Origin: an uncultured bacterium
Lineage (GTDB): Bacteria; Vulcanimicrobiota; Xenobia; Xenobiales; Xenobiaceae
NCBI GenBank assembly: GCA_934636825.1
Contig: CAKUBG010000002.1
Location: 1-64,000 of the forward strand
Length of the DNA: 64,000 nt
Reading direction: 5' to 3'
The position numbers and the translations under genes were made by a program. Under the pieces are notes generated by a model that saw only the letters and a program-made list of their open reading frames with translations, did no database searches and was not told the DNA's origin. This document shows positions 18,413 to 28,053 of the stretch, one piece after another. Every line of letters starts with the position of its first letter. Within the stretch, counting starts at the first letter, position 1.

Positions 18413-19387
18413 TTAAGCTTGCAAAGCTAAATAATTTTGCACGTAATCTTTCACACCAGCTTCTAAAGAAGCAAAAGGCTCTGTATATCCTGCCTCATGT
18501 AGACGTTTAGTATCAGCGCAAGTATAATATTGATATTTACCTTGCAAATAATCAGGCATTTCAATATAGCGAATATCAGCCTTTTTACCCATCGCTGCAA
18601 ATACAGCATTAGCTAAATCATTCCAAGAACGAGCAATACCGCTGCCACAATTGAACAAGCCGTGTTTTTCTCTATGCTCAAAGAAGTAGAGCATAACTTT
18701 TACAGCATCATCAACATAAACAAAATCGCGCAGTTGCTGGCCATCTTTGTAATCAGGGTGATAAGATTTAAATAATTCTACATAGCCTCGTTCTAAAATT
18801 TGATAAAAAGCTTTATAAACTACAGAACGCATGCTGCCCTTATGATCCTCGTGAGGGCCATAGACATTGAAAAATTTCAAACCGACTAAATTTTCTTCAT
18901 ATAAGCCGTTGCGTAAAGCCCATTTATCAAAAAGATGTTTGGACATTCCGTACATATTTAAGGGCATGTATTTAGGAACCATAGCTGGATCGTCACTATA
19001 GCCAAGCTTCCCATTACCATAAGTAGCCGCAGAAGACGCTAAAATCATAGGAATTTTGCGATCAGACGTCCATTGAGCAAGCTTCTTAGTATAGCGATAG
19101 TTATTTTCCATTAAGAAATTGGAATCAGTTTCGGTTGTACTGCTGCAAGCTCCCAAATGGAATATTGCTTCAACTTGAGAAGTTAGTGTATCAGAATCGA
19201 TTAGCTTTATAAAAGCTTCGCGATCCAAGTAATCTACAAATTCTAAGTGACCAAAATTGCGCCATTTGTCGGTATTATTTAAGTGATCGACCAAAAGAAG
19301 ATTGGTGTATCCTTTTTTATTTAAAGCTTCAGCTAAATTGGCGCCAATAAATCCTAATGCTCCGGTAACGATTATCAGCTTATCCAT
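18413..19387 (-). CDS. hldD: ADP-glyceromanno-heptose 6-epimerase
   Basis: 324 residues of the extended short-chain dehydrogenase family. It has an N-terminal NAD(P)-binding GALGFIG motif (residues 9-15), the HldD-typical GACSSTTE segment, and the YGMSK catalytic Tyr-x3-Lys. The enzyme epimerises ADP-D-glycero-manno-heptose to the L-glycero form for the LPS inner core. Together with lptD and lnt it supports heptose-containing LPS. It is convergent with lptD and stands alone. Confidence 0.92.
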   Translation of the reverse strand: MDKLIIVTGALGFIGANLAEALNKKGYTNLLLVDHLNNTDKWRNFGHLEFVDYLDREAFIKLIDSDTLTSQVEAIFHLGACSSTTETDSNFLMENNYRYTKKLAQWTSDRKIPMILASSAATYGNGKLGYSDDPAMVPKYMPLNMYGMSKHLFDKWALRNGLYEENLVGLKFFNVYGPHEDHKGSMRSVVYKAFYQILERGYVELFKSYHPDYKDGQQLRDFVYVDDAVKVMLYFFEHREKHGLFNCGSGIARSWNDLANAVFAAMGKKADIRYIEMPDYLQGKYQYYTCADTKRLHEAGYTEPFASLEAGVKDYVQNYLALQA

Positions 19388-19600
19388 AGTTTTATTGTTT
19401 ACTTACTCCTGCAAAAACTCGGCGAAGATTTTTATCAAATCAAGCTAAAGCCCTGCCCTATTTTTTCTCAAAATGGAGCAAAAACAGTCTAAGCCTTAAA
19501 AATAACCGTTTTTAGGAGGTTCTTAAAGCTACTTTGCGGAATTTAACCGGCGAATGCTATTTCTAAGATAGTTAAAAGTGCATTAGGAGTTTTTTAGGTT

Positions 19601-20029
19601 ATGCAACCTGTGCAAATGAATCCCGCTTCTCTTAACGCCCTCACCGGCCCTACCGCCATGACGGCTCCGACCGCCACCGAAGCTCTCAGCAACGCCTCAG
19701 TGTTGGGAATTATGAGTGGGATTACTCAAAAGCTGGTAAAAAAAAGTAACGGTATAAATAAAAGTTCCTCTGTAAGCGTCAGCTCTTCCGTGCCCATTAG
19801 CGTAGCCTTGAGCGAATCTATAAACAGCATTATGGTTATGGATACCAATGCTCCTCAAGAAGAATGGATGCAAGATATTGCCGCTTCCTCAACTCCTCAG
19901 AATGAAGAAATGCACGCTATGCAGCAAAGCTTCCAAAAAAGCCAAGAAGAAATGAATGGCCGAGTATCTTCTTTGGGAGTGCCTATTCCCGGCATGGCTT
20001 CCGATGATTTGCAACAGATTATGCAATAA
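19601..20029 (+). CDS. Ser/Met-rich protein of unknown function
   Basis: 142 residues. The N-terminus is rich in Ala, Pro and Thr, the middle is Ser/Val-rich and the C-terminus is a Gln/Met/Glu-rich helix (QQSFQKSQEEMNG). It has no signal peptide, membrane segment or recognised domain. AGGAG stands 12 bases before the ATG. It is 54 bp from the following zinc-ribbon gene, same strand, so the two may be functionally linked. It may be a poorly conserved lineage-specific protein. Confidence 0.6.
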   Translation: MQPVQMNPASLNALTGPTAMTAPTATEALSNASVLGIMSGITQKLVKKSNGINKSSSVSVSSSVPISVALSESINSIMVMDTNAPQEEWMQDIAASSTPQNEEMHAMQQSFQKSQEEMNGRVSSLGVPIPGMASDDLQQIMQ

Positions 20030-20083
20030 CACTCTTTTCTCGCCTTTTTGTTTTTATCAAATGCTTGGAATGGAAGTTACGAT

Positions 20084-21700
20084 ATGATTGGTTACGGCAC
20101 AACTTTAGAAGGAAATACTCCAGAAACTTTACTGCCACAAGATTTAGTTACACCTTCAGAAACAACCAATCGTCTTATTTTACTTTGCTTAAAAGTATCT
20201 AGAGGAACTGCCGATCCACGCGCTTTAGGCATAGTCTTAGAAGCCTATATCAAAGAATTGCTCGCTTCTAAAGACAATTTCCAGAAGCAAACCGTAGCAG
20301 CCGCTCAGAGTCCAATTCCTGCTTTAGCTCAATCTGTAAAAGATGTAATTGCTTCATTTAGCCAATATGCCAATATTGTAGCCGGAGTGCGCTCCTGGTT
20401 TGCTTCTCCAGCCAACTATCCTTTAGAATCAGCTCCCGAGCAAATTTTTGAAGGTTATGCCGAATTACACAACAGTTTGTTGGCCTACGAATGGAATTAT
20501 CTTTGCCAAGGAGATAACCCACATCCAGCCATAAATTTAATGGAAAAAGTTATCCAAGCTACCAAGCAAGGAGCTATGGATGACGACAGGCTCAGCGAAA
20601 TCTTTGATCGCCTTTGGGATCATTTCGCCAATAGTTTAGACACATTTGAAAAAGATAACGATTTAGCTAGACGCAACCGCGGTACCAGTGCTATTCGTCA
20701 GGTTATGGCCGGTATTCAGAGCATGGATACCTATTTTTTACAATATGATCTTAACGCTTTGGACTCCGGTTTTGTTAAATTCAGTGAAGGTTGTTTGCTG
20801 CTAGTTGAACTCATGCAAGAGAGTACCGGTGAAGCTTTGGCAGACAAGCCTACACCTTCTCCGCAAGTAAACTGGGTAATCCATGCCGCCCGAGCTGTGC
20901 TTTCCGGTTTGGATCCCAATATATTAGAAAGAGCCCAATCTTGGTTTGAGCCACAATTGGCCGAAAGTTATTTCCGCTTCGAACAATGTGCCAATCAAGC
21001 CTTAGAAAGCTCTCCTCGGTTAGCTGAGCAAGTTCCTATCGCTCGCGATGGTTTTGATCGCTTGAATCGCGCCTTGCCTCTATTACGTTTGGGCATTACT
21101 AGACGACCGCTGTTACATAAAGCTATCCAATATTTGGAAGACGGCGCCGATCTTATTTGTCAAGCCTGGACTATCTTTACCAAGTTTGAAGAAGAAGCCA
21201 GCAGTATCAGTTGTTTGCGTTGCGGTTTTGAAAATAAGGCTTATTCTAAAGTCTGTGACCGCTGCGGAGCTCGCTTGGTGCTCCCGGCCGGATACCAAGA
21301 TCCACAAGAAGGAGTGGCCACAGTAACCAACTACACCAGCCAAGGCGAGCCTGAAGAAAGCGACACTTCAGATCACTTGTCTAGACTTATTGAAGCTTGC
21401 GACGCTGCTAAGTTTGGACGTATTGCCAAGGCAGAATTTGTCAGCGTTTTGGCCTGGGGTAAACAACTGCTTCGCTCTGCCTCAGCCAGCTTAAGCAAAC
21501 TTCCGCCCTCCAGCGACGATCCCAATATTGATAAAGCGCTCCATAGCTTGCGTCAAGGTGTAGAAGAATTTAGGCAAGGTATTGATGAAATGCAATGGTG
21601 GGCCGATACAGGCGCCAACTCTCATTTGGATATAGCTGCCCATATTCTCTTGCAAGCTTATACTCACTTTGTAGAAGTGCAAGAAATGGCCGGAAACTAA
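20084..21700 (+). CDS. Helical protein with a C-terminal zinc ribbon, unknown function
   Basis: About 538 residues from ATG 20084, chosen because GGAATGGAAG lies 9-18 bases upstream; an upstream TTG at 20048 is less likely. The protein appears almost entirely alpha-helical, with repeated blocks of 80-100 residues that look related in pattern. Near residues 385-405 there is a four-cysteine zinc ribbon (CLRCGF ... CDRCGA). After a short acidic linker another helical block follows. No catalytic motif is visible. A scaffold or regulatory role is possible. It is convergent with ptb, the two stop codons being adjacent. Confidence 0.7.
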   Translation: MIGYGTTLEGNTPETLLPQDLVTPSETTNRLILLCLKVSRGTADPRALGIVLEAYIKELLASKDNFQKQTVAAAQSPIPALAQSVKDVIASFSQYANIVAGVRSWFASPANYPLESAPEQIFEGYAELHNSLLAYEWNYLCQGDNPHPAINLMEKVIQATKQGAMDDDRLSEIFDRLWDHFANSLDTFEKDNDLARRNRGTSAIRQVMAGIQSMDTYFLQYDLNALDSGFVKFSEGCLLLVELMQESTGEALADKPTPSPQVNWVIHAARAVLSGLDPNILERAQSWFEPQLAESYFRFEQCANQALESSPRLAEQVPIARDGFDRLNRALPLLRLGITRRPLLHKAIQYLEDGADLICQAWTIFTKFEEEASSISCLRCGFENKAYSKVCDRCGARLVLPAGYQDPQEGVATVTNYTSQGEPEESDTSDHLSRLIEACDAAKFGRIAKAEFVSVLAWGKQLLRSASASLSKLPPSSDDPNIDKALHSLRQGVEEFRQGIDEMQWWADTGANSHLDIAAHILLQAYTHFVEVQEMAGN

Positions 21701-22624
21701 TTAAGCTTTGCACATTCTACAGCCTAAAGCGATAGAATAGAATTTCGATTCTTCCGAATCGGCACGGCTAGTCAAGATGCAAGGTACGTTTGCCCCAGCT
21801 ACTACTCCAGCAACTTTAGCTCTGGCCAAAGTTGTACAAGCTTTGTAGAAGGTGTTGCCAGCTTCCAAACAATGGAAAATAAGTATATCGGCAGCGCCTT
21901 CAATAGTTGTATATAATTTTTTAACTTGGCAGCTCTTAGGTGAAATAGCTACATCTAAAGCCAGAGGGCCATCCACTATACAAGTGCCAAACTGGCCACG
22001 TTCTCCCATTTTAGCCAAAGCAGCCGCCTCTACACATGAGGTAATCTTAGGCAACACTTTTTCAGTTGGAGCTATCACTGCTACTTTGGGAATTTCTACG
22101 CCAAACGAATGAGCAATTTCTACAGCATAACTAATTATCTTAGCCTTAGTATTCAAATCAGGAGCTGGAATTATCGCTGCATCACCGGCAAAAAGTAATT
22201 TATTATGCAAGTTTACATACTCAGGTATTTCCAAGCAAGTAATGTGGGTAAGCACATTTCCTTTAGACAAAAGGCCGTGCTCTTTATCTAAAATTAAATG
22301 CATATACTGATCTGTATTGATAAGCCCTTTCATGAGGACGTCAGCTCTGCCTTCAAAAACCATATCACGAGCAAGAATGCCTGCTCCCAAGATACTAGCT
22401 TCATCTACAATATTAAATAAATCAGAATTTATAGAATATTCCAGACACATCTCTTTTATTTGTTGAGCGTGTCCAACTAATACGACTTTAGCGATACCTT
22501 TATCGGCAGCTTCAGCAGCGGCCTTAATAGTGCAGCGATCGTGACCTGCGGCAACAACTAAACGCCGGAGAGCCTGACCTCGCAAACTTTCCACAAGCTG
22601 AGCTAAATTGCGAATCTGTTCCAC
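21701..22624 (-). CDS. ptb: Phosphate butyryltransferase (phosphate acyltransferase family)
   Basis: 307 residues of the phosphate acetyl/butyryltransferase family. Visible motifs include the N-terminal VVAAGHD, GHAQQIKEMC, VLMKGLINT, and FGTCIVDGPLALDVA, which is typical of the short butyryl branch. The enzyme interconverts butyryl-CoA and butyryl-phosphate. It is the last gene of a leftward run, 45 bp after buk, which makes the butyrate pathway assignment much firmer than the sequence alone. The start is GTG with GGAGATATAAA before it. Confidence 0.85.
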   Translation of the reverse strand: MEQIRNLAQLVESLRGQALRRLVVAAGHDRCTIKAAAEAADKGIAKVVLVGHAQQIKEMCLEYSINSDLFNIVDEASILGAGILARDMVFEGRADVLMKGLINTDQYMHLILDKEHGLLSKGNVLTHITCLEIPEYVNLHNKLLFAGDAAIIPAPDLNTKAKIISYAVEIAHSFGVEIPKVAVIAPTEKVLPKITSCVEAAALAKMGERGQFGTCIVDGPLALDVAISPKSCQVKKLYTTIEGAADILIFHCLEAGNTFYKACTTLARAKVAGVVAGANVPCILTSRADSEESKFYSIALGCRMCKA

Positions 22625-22669
22625 TTTATATCTCCTAACAACTTTTGTCTCTTTATAAAGAAAACTCTT

Positions 22670-23872
22670 TTAAACAACAGGAGGATAGCTTTTAGCTTTT
22701 TCCTTGCCAGTTAAAACACGTGCAGCTCCGCTAGCTAGGGCAACCATTTCCAATTCTCCGGGATAAACTACAACCGGAACATTGGTAGCCGAAATATATT
22801 TTTTAATTTTATTTACAAGCATTTGACTGCGAGAGGCTCCACCAGTTAATATAACTGCATCAACTTTTTCTCCGTCGAAAGCCGGCCACAGAGCGGTTAT
22901 ATTTTTAGATACAGCGTAAGCCATCGCTTCAAAAGCATCTATGAACTCTTGTTCACCTGCTATACAGCGGGCCTCTATTTCTTTCATATCAGCCGTACCT
23001 ACCAAGTTCAACATGCCACCTTTTCCTCTATTAAGGCGGCGTAATTCTTCGCGAGTATATTTACCACTAAAACAAAGATCGATGAGCGGCCCTACAGGTA
23101 AAGAGCCACTTCGCTCAGGAGAAAATGGGCCCTCACCATCTAAAGCGTTATTAACATCTATATAGCGTCCATGTTTATGAGCGCCTACAGAAATACCGCC
23201 CCCTAAATGAGCCACTATTAAATTCAAATCTTCGTACGTCATACCTATTTCGGCAGCATAACGACGAGTTTGCGCAAAAGCGTTGAGGGCGTGGCTAATA
23301 CAGCGACGGCGTATCTCTTTTATTCCGGTAATATAAGCTCGTGGAGGCAACTCATCTACGACACCAGGATCGACAATAAAAGCCGGAATATGCAACTTTT
23401 GAGCAAAAAAGCGACCGATCATCGGGCCTAAATTGCAAGGATGATCTCCCCATTTAGCTTCTTGTAATTCGGCTAACATTGTATCAGTAATAACATAGGT
23501 TCCATGCGGAATGGGACTTAATAGACCACAGCGACAAGAGACCGCATCTAATAAAGTTTCATCAAAACCAACTTCGCGTAAAGCTTCAGTAACACAACCG
23601 GTACGCATAACCAACTGAGCCGAAGCAGGCAAACCGTCATAAGGAGCTAAATCTTGGACGCTGTGTAGTAATTCTTTATTTAAAATAAGTTCGCTGCCAT
23701 AAAAGACACTAATCTTGGTAGAAATAGAGCCTGGATTTACAGCTAAAATATAGAGATGCTCAGAAGCTAAATCACTATATGCCGCTTTATCGACGTCGAT
23801 TTTACTTTTGTTAGGGTAAATTTGTTTTGCCATAGCAACAGCTCGACCAGCTTTATAAGTAACATCAGCCAT
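22670..23872 (-). CDS. buk: Butyrate kinase
   Basis: 400 residues of the acetokinase family (ASKHA fold). The phosphate-binding motif AVNPGSISTK is near residue 39, followed by AHLGGGISVGAH and ILTGGASRSQ. It makes ATP from butyryl-phosphate, the last step of butyrate fermentation. The protein has about 35 residues before the usual start of the family (LYILAVNPGS), so either the N-terminus is extended or a later start is used; no better ribosome-binding site is visible. It forms an operon with ptb. Confidence 0.88.
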   Translation of the reverse strand: MADVTYKAGRAVAMAKQIYPNKSKIDVDKAAYSDLASEHLYILAVNPGSISTKISVFYGSELILNKELLHSVQDLAPYDGLPASAQLVMRTGCVTEALREVGFDETLLDAVSCRCGLLSPIPHGTYVITDTMLAELQEAKWGDHPCNLGPMIGRFFAQKLHIPAFIVDPGVVDELPPRAYITGIKEIRRRCISHALNAFAQTRRYAAEIGMTYEDLNLIVAHLGGGISVGAHKHGRYIDVNNALDGEGPFSPERSGSLPVGPLIDLCFSGKYTREELRRLNRGKGGMLNLVGTADMKEIEARCIAGEQEFIDAFEAMAYAVSKNITALWPAFDGEKVDAVILTGGASRSQMLVNKIKKYISATNVPVVVYPGELEMVALASGAARVLTGKEKAKSYPPVV

Positions 23873-23899
23873 ATTCTATTTTGCCCCAAGCGACACAAA

Positions 23900-24274
23900 C
23901 TATTTTATAGGAGAAATTACGCTTTCTATAACGGAAGGTTCCGATTTCTGCTTAAGTAAATCACGGCGTATATATCCTAAATTGACAAAAATACGCATAC
24001 CAAAGGTAACTATAGCTGCTTGGTATATTTCTACACCTAAAGCATCTCCCACCCAAGTAAGACCGGCAGCCAAAAGCAAATTGACAATAAAGCCGCTTAC
24101 AAAAACGCTAAAATTAAATTTATTTTCTAAACCGGATCTGGTACCGCCAACTATAGAATCTAGACCGGCTAAAAAGGCCACAGATACATATTTAGCAGCG
24201 CTAACCGGTATTTGAAAAGGCAACACCCAACCTATAAGTAAGCCTACCAACAACCCCACAATAACCAGGATCAT
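23900..24274 (-). CDS. sbp: Small basic protein (DUF1290 family)
   Basis: 124 residues with three or four hydrophobic segments and the family signature (VAFLAGLDSIVGGTRSGLE, then FVSGFIVNLLLAAGLTWVGD). Function is unknown; the gene typically neighbours DUF881 and cell-division genes in Firmicutes, Actinobacteria and related lineages. Here it follows a DUF881 gene by 92 bp and precedes buk by 28 bp. Its presence with LPS genes is informative for taxonomy. Confidence 0.9.
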   Translation of the reverse strand: MILVIVGLLVGLLIGWVLPFQIPVSAAKYVSVAFLAGLDSIVGGTRSGLENKFNFSVFVSGFIVNLLLAAGLTWVGDALGVEIYQAAIVTFGMRIFVNLGYIRRDLLKQKSEPSVIESVISPIK

Positions 24275-24365
24275 AAGTTTGTACGCTTCTCCTAACTACC
24301 TGACTAAACGACAGATCCACCCCATTTTGCCCCCCACAAAGCAATAACAATCGCTCCAGCTAAAA

Positions 24366-25406
24366 CTATTCTTTATCTTGATCTTTGTCAAAAGACTGGC
24401 TATAGCGGAAAGCAATACTGCCCTCATATGGCATAATGGTAACTTCATCGGCTCTATTGATAGTAACTTGCCCCCCATTACCTATCAAAGCAGCCATACT
24501 ATCCAAAAAACCTCCAGGCATACGCAAAGCTGTTTCCAAATCGCTCGGGCCGATTCCCTTCACGGTATAAGGAGCAGCAATGCGCACACCATTAACCAAA
24601 ACTGTAGGCCCAACACAACGTATAGAAGATCTGGTGACAATACGTTGTTCGTTAACTGAGACAGCCTCAGCGCCGGCCGACCAAAGCTCATTAACTAGAG
24701 CACTTAAATCTACATCATGCACAATGTAAAAGTAAGGATCGGTATTAATTGGCGGAGTGCGCGGCGAATCACTGAGCACAACTATAATTCCAGGCCCTTT
24801 CATACCGGTGAGGCCGGCTTCAATGCGTGAATTGTTTAGTTGTTCTTGGATTTGTTTGCCTACTACACCTATCTTATTAGAGGCTGTCTCCATGTCGGAA
24901 ATACGAGAACGCAAATCACTAATTTCAGCTGACATTCTGTTGCGCTCAGCTTCCAAAGTTCGCACCAATTCCAGCATTTTGCGACGATCGTCTACCTGAA
25001 TGGGAGTGCTAGCCGAATGGGCTCTATATTGAAGACCCACCATTATGCCCAAAACAATACAAGCTATAGCGACAGGTACTTGCCAAGCTTTATTGTTATT
25101 TGTAGACTGAGGCGTTTTTTCACTTATTGATGACTCGGCGGCAAATACCGCTTCGGAACCTACTTTGGCTGAACAGTCCAGCTCGCCGTGCCAATTTAAA
25201 GGGGTGACCAAATAAGCAGGCGTAGGCAACGCTTCATCTGAAGAAGTGTGAGCGACGGCCACCGGCCCAGACCCAGACTTCTTAGCAGATGAACTATCAG
25301 GATCGGGTTTTAGATCCGATCCCTCCGGAGAACTCTTTTCTTCCGTCTCACATTCCCTACCAACTTCTAAAGTTGTTTGGGAATTTTTGTCAGCTTGTTT
25401 AGACAT
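24366..25406 (-). CDS. DUF881-family membrane protein
   Basis: 346 residues. A long acidic, low-complexity cytoplasmic N-terminus (1-~105) is followed by one transmembrane segment (VPVAIACIVLGIMVGL), a coiled coil (about 138-190: LEAERNRMSAEISDLRSRI) and the DUF881 domain (GPGIIVVLSDSP, VNELWSAGAEAVSVN, GPTVLVNGVRIAAPY). DUF881 proteins pair with small basic protein near division genes; the pairing is conserved here. The N-terminal extension of about 100 residues is longer than usual for the family. Confidence 0.88.
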   Translation of the reverse strand: MSKQADKNSQTTLEVGRECETEEKSSPEGSDLKPDPDSSSAKKSGSGPVAVAHTSSDEALPTPAYLVTPLNWHGELDCSAKVGSEAVFAAESSISEKTPQSTNNNKAWQVPVAIACIVLGIMVGLQYRAHSASTPIQVDDRRKMLELVRTLEAERNRMSAEISDLRSRISDMETASNKIGVVGKQIQEQLNNSRIEAGLTGMKGPGIIVVLSDSPRTPPINTDPYFYIVHDVDLSALVNELWSAGAEAVSVNEQRIVTRSSIRCVGPTVLVNGVRIAAPYTVKGIGPSDLETALRMPGGFLDSMAALIGNGGQVTINRADEVTIMPYEGSIAFRYSQSFDKDQDKE

Positions 25407-25466
25407 TTACTTTTTTTCCACAAAAAATAAGCGAAGTATAGGCAGTCCCCCTAAGAGAAGGCTTAT

Positions 25467-27005
25467 CTACTCGCTATAGGTTGTAGCTGTAAAGCGATAA
25501 AGCTCCGGCTTTTCCTCTGGAAGTATACCACCTTTTTGGCAAGCAATGCGCAATTGCGTATCAATACTGTCTATGCCTTCCAAATTGGGCAGCAATACTC
25601 CGCTGCGCCCATCTTTACGCACTATAACACCATAACGTTTGGGATCTAATTCTTGAGGCCCTCTGATTTTTACAGGTTCTCCCAAGACATATACTTGATA
25701 TTGCAATTGAGGTAATTCTTCAGCAGAAACAGCAGGGAAGCGAGGATCTTGACTGCAAGCCAAAATAGCGTTGCGCACAATTTCCCCAGCTTGACTGGTT
25801 TCTATAGGCATTAAACTACCTATACACCCTCGCAATTGTCCATGTTCTTTCAAAGTAACAAAGACAGCCGCAGGATCTTGTAAACTAGGATACTCGCCTT
25901 CTTTTAAGGATAAACGTTCACCGTTAAGCACATAATTTTCAACGCTGCGACGAGCTAATTCTAAACGAGGATCAAGCACAGTTTTGGTGCTTTTTCCACT
26001 TGTCGAATCAGAAAATTCTACTTTGGCAGCACCAGCCTGTTTACGGCTCATAAAATTTAACGGTGAAGCAATTTTAGCACCGGCCACATCTTTCTCTGTG
26101 GTCGCTTTATCTTCGCTGCCAACTTCCTTAGTGCTATTAGATGTGCTATCAGACAGGCCTTTATTATCGACAAAGCTAACATTTTTAGGCAAATAGCCAA
26201 CAACTGAATATCCTACTCCGTAGGGAGCTTCATAAGAGAAACGCTTACCGCAAATTTCGTCTTTTTCGAGACTACCCAAAAGCATAGCAATAGCATAGAG
26301 ACCACACTGAGCCGCTTCATTTACTTCTTCATTACTGAAATTAAGTAAAGACTCGACCTGTGCACTATCCAAAACTTTATTTATAGACTCATCAAATTTA
26401 AGGCCGTAAGGACTAAAACCGTAAGGGCCTGATTCCGAAAGACGATGGGAAAGATCGCCAGAAGCGATAATTGCTGTCTTTTTATCAGTTTCTTCTTCTG
26501 CCACTTTTTTTATAATCTTACCTAATTGAATATACAATTCGGTATAACTGGGGCCATAGCCGAGTAGAACTATAGGTACATCAAGTCCAGCTTCTTGCAA
26601 GAAATACAACGGAATTAAAGTACCGTGATCGAGATTTATTTCCAAACGATGTTTTTTTATTAAATCATCATCAACTGTTAAAAGAGGGAAATTTTCTTCG
26701 CGACAAAGAGCGGATAAACGCTCAATAAAATTGGTATCACAGTCGACATTGAAAGAAACTTCCGGGCATCCAAACCTTTGCATTGAGCCACTTAAAGAGG
26801 CGACAGAGAAGATCGGCACCGCTGCAGAAGCAGCCGGTGCATGAGGAGACATAATGACTAAACGATCCGGTTTTTGCTCTTTCAATTTGAGAGCCCATTG
26901 CTTAAACGAAGCTATTGTAGTCGCAGCTTTTTCTTTAGCAGAATCTGCGATGCCAGGAATCAAAAGCGGAGGATGCGGGCAGAGCCCCCAAAAGACAATA
27001 GACAC
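25467..27005 (-). CDS. AmmeMemoRadiSam proteins B and A fused (MEMO/LigB-like + AMMECR1)
   Basis: 512 residues. The N-terminal half (about 1-280) is a class III extradiol-dioxygenase/MEMO-like domain with the His motif CPHPPLLIPG, MSPHAP, LDHGTLIPL and SGDLSH. A Ser/Thr-rich linker leads to an AMMECR1 domain (about 345-512) with the hallmark LRGCIGSL. These two usually occur as separate AmrB and AmrA partners of a radical-SAM protein, which is not in this window. The start is GTG with AAAGGAG overlapping the end of truB, so the two are probably translationally coupled. The substrate is unknown. Confidence 0.85.
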   Translation of the reverse strand: MSIVFWGLCPHPPLLIPGIADSAKEKAATTIASFKQWALKLKEQKPDRLVIMSPHAPAASAAVPIFSVASLSGSMQRFGCPEVSFNVDCDTNFIERLSALCREENFPLLTVDDDLIKKHRLEINLDHGTLIPLYFLQEAGLDVPIVLLGYGPSYTELYIQLGKIIKKVAEEETDKKTAIIASGDLSHRLSESGPYGFSPYGLKFDESINKVLDSAQVESLLNFSNEEVNEAAQCGLYAIAMLLGSLEKDEICGKRFSYEAPYGVGYSVVGYLPKNVSFVDNKGLSDSTSNSTKEVGSEDKATTEKDVAGAKIASPLNFMSRKQAGAAKVEFSDSTSGKSTKTVLDPRLELARRSVENYVLNGERLSLKEGEYPSLQDPAAVFVTLKEHGQLRGCIGSLMPIETSQAGEIVRNAILACSQDPRFPAVSAEELPQLQYQVYVLGEPVKIRGPQELDPKRYGVIVRKDGRSGVLLPNLEGIDSIDTQLRIACQKGGILPEEKPELYRFTATTYSE

Positions 27006-27009
27006 TGCA

Positions 27010-27942
27010 CTAAACTCCTTTCAAATACAAACGCTCTAAACGGAGAATTTTACTGTTGTCAGTGTTGTTTTCTGCTACAACACCAACACCTATAAATTCA
27101 TGGTTATAAGAATTATACACTATGAAATTGTCGCCAAGATTTAATGAGTTTGTGTCGATAGGTTTACCTTGTTCATCATAAATTTCCGAAAATTCTTGTC
27201 CGCCTTGAAAAAGCTGTCCCTTAATTTTGCAAGAGCGCCCTAAAGAAGCCTTTAATACTTTATCTACAGGCCACAGGCAAGCATCTACGCCCTTATCACG
27301 CAAATCCTCGATAGTGCACGCATCTTTCAATTTGAAAATGCCACTTTGAGTACGCAATAAAAAAGACAAATGTGCACAAGAGCCAAGAGCTTTACCGAAG
27401 TCTCTAGCTAAAGAACGGATATAAGTTCCGGCACTACACTCTATATCAAGTAAAATCTTGTCTTTTTCAAGGCGACATAGTTGAACTTTATGTAAAGTAA
27501 CTAGACGTGGAGGCAATTCAAAATCACAACCGCTGCGCGAAAGCATATAAGCTCGTTGACCATCTACATGCAAAGCACTGATTTGCGGCGGTACTTGTAA
27601 TTGTTCACCTTCAAAAGAATGGCACAGCTCCTCTACCTTAAATGCTTGTAATTCAGGAACAGCAGAATATTTGGTAATTTGCCCGTGAGCATCCAAAGTG
27701 TCAGTCTCTGTACCAAAAGTAATCTCAGCTCGATAAGCTTTACGATTGGGAGGAAAATACTGAATAGTGCGAGTTGCCCAACCTACGGCCACAGGCAAAA
27801 CTCCACAAGCTCCAGGATCAAGAGTTCCCAAATGGCCAACTTTTAAACCACGAGGCAACAAATGACGCACAAAAGCGACTACATTGTGTGAGCTCATCCC
27901 CGGAGGCTTATTAATATTCAAAAAACCAACACTGTTGTTCAA
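27010..27942 (-). CDS. truB: tRNA pseudouridine-55 synthase
   Basis: 310 residues. The TruB N-terminal motif INKPPGMSSHNVV is followed by the catalytic block GTLDPGACGVLPV with the nucleophilic Asp, and later RSLARDFG. It converts U55 to pseudouridine in the T-loop of tRNAs. TTG is the apparent start, with AGGA upstream. It heads the leftward run truB-amr-DUF881-sbp-buk-ptb; usual neighbours rbfA and ribF are absent. Confidence 0.93.
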   Translation of the reverse strand: MNNSVGFLNINKPPGMSSHNVVAFVRHLLPRGLKVGHLGTLDPGACGVLPVAVGWATRTIQYFPPNRKAYRAEITFGTETDTLDAHGQITKYSAVPELQAFKVEELCHSFEGEQLQVPPQISALHVDGQRAYMLSRSGCDFELPPRLVTLHKVQLCRLEKDKILLDIECSAGTYIRSLARDFGKALGSCAHLSFLLRTQSGIFKLKDACTIEDLRDKGVDACLWPVDKVLKASLGRSCKIKGQLFQGGQEFSEIYDEQGKPIDTNSLNLGDNFIVYNSYNHEFIGVGVVAENNTDNSKILRLERLYLKGV

Positions 27943-27972
27943 AAGAAAATAGTCCTAACTGTCTCTAATACC

Positions 27973-28014
27973 GAAAAATTGGCTGCAGCCCAAATAACTT
28001 CAACTGCAGCCAAT
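27973..28014 (-). terminator. Terminator for the 28054-28680 gene
   Basis: Perfect 11-bp arms ATTGGCTGCAG (27978-27988) and CTGCAGCCAAT (28004-28014), followed on the minus strand by TTTTT. It lies 40 bases after the stop codon of the secreted-protein gene and before truB. Confidence 0.85.
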
Positions 28015-28053
28015 CCTAAAAATTCTATATGCAAGCACCTTGGCAGCAAAAAA

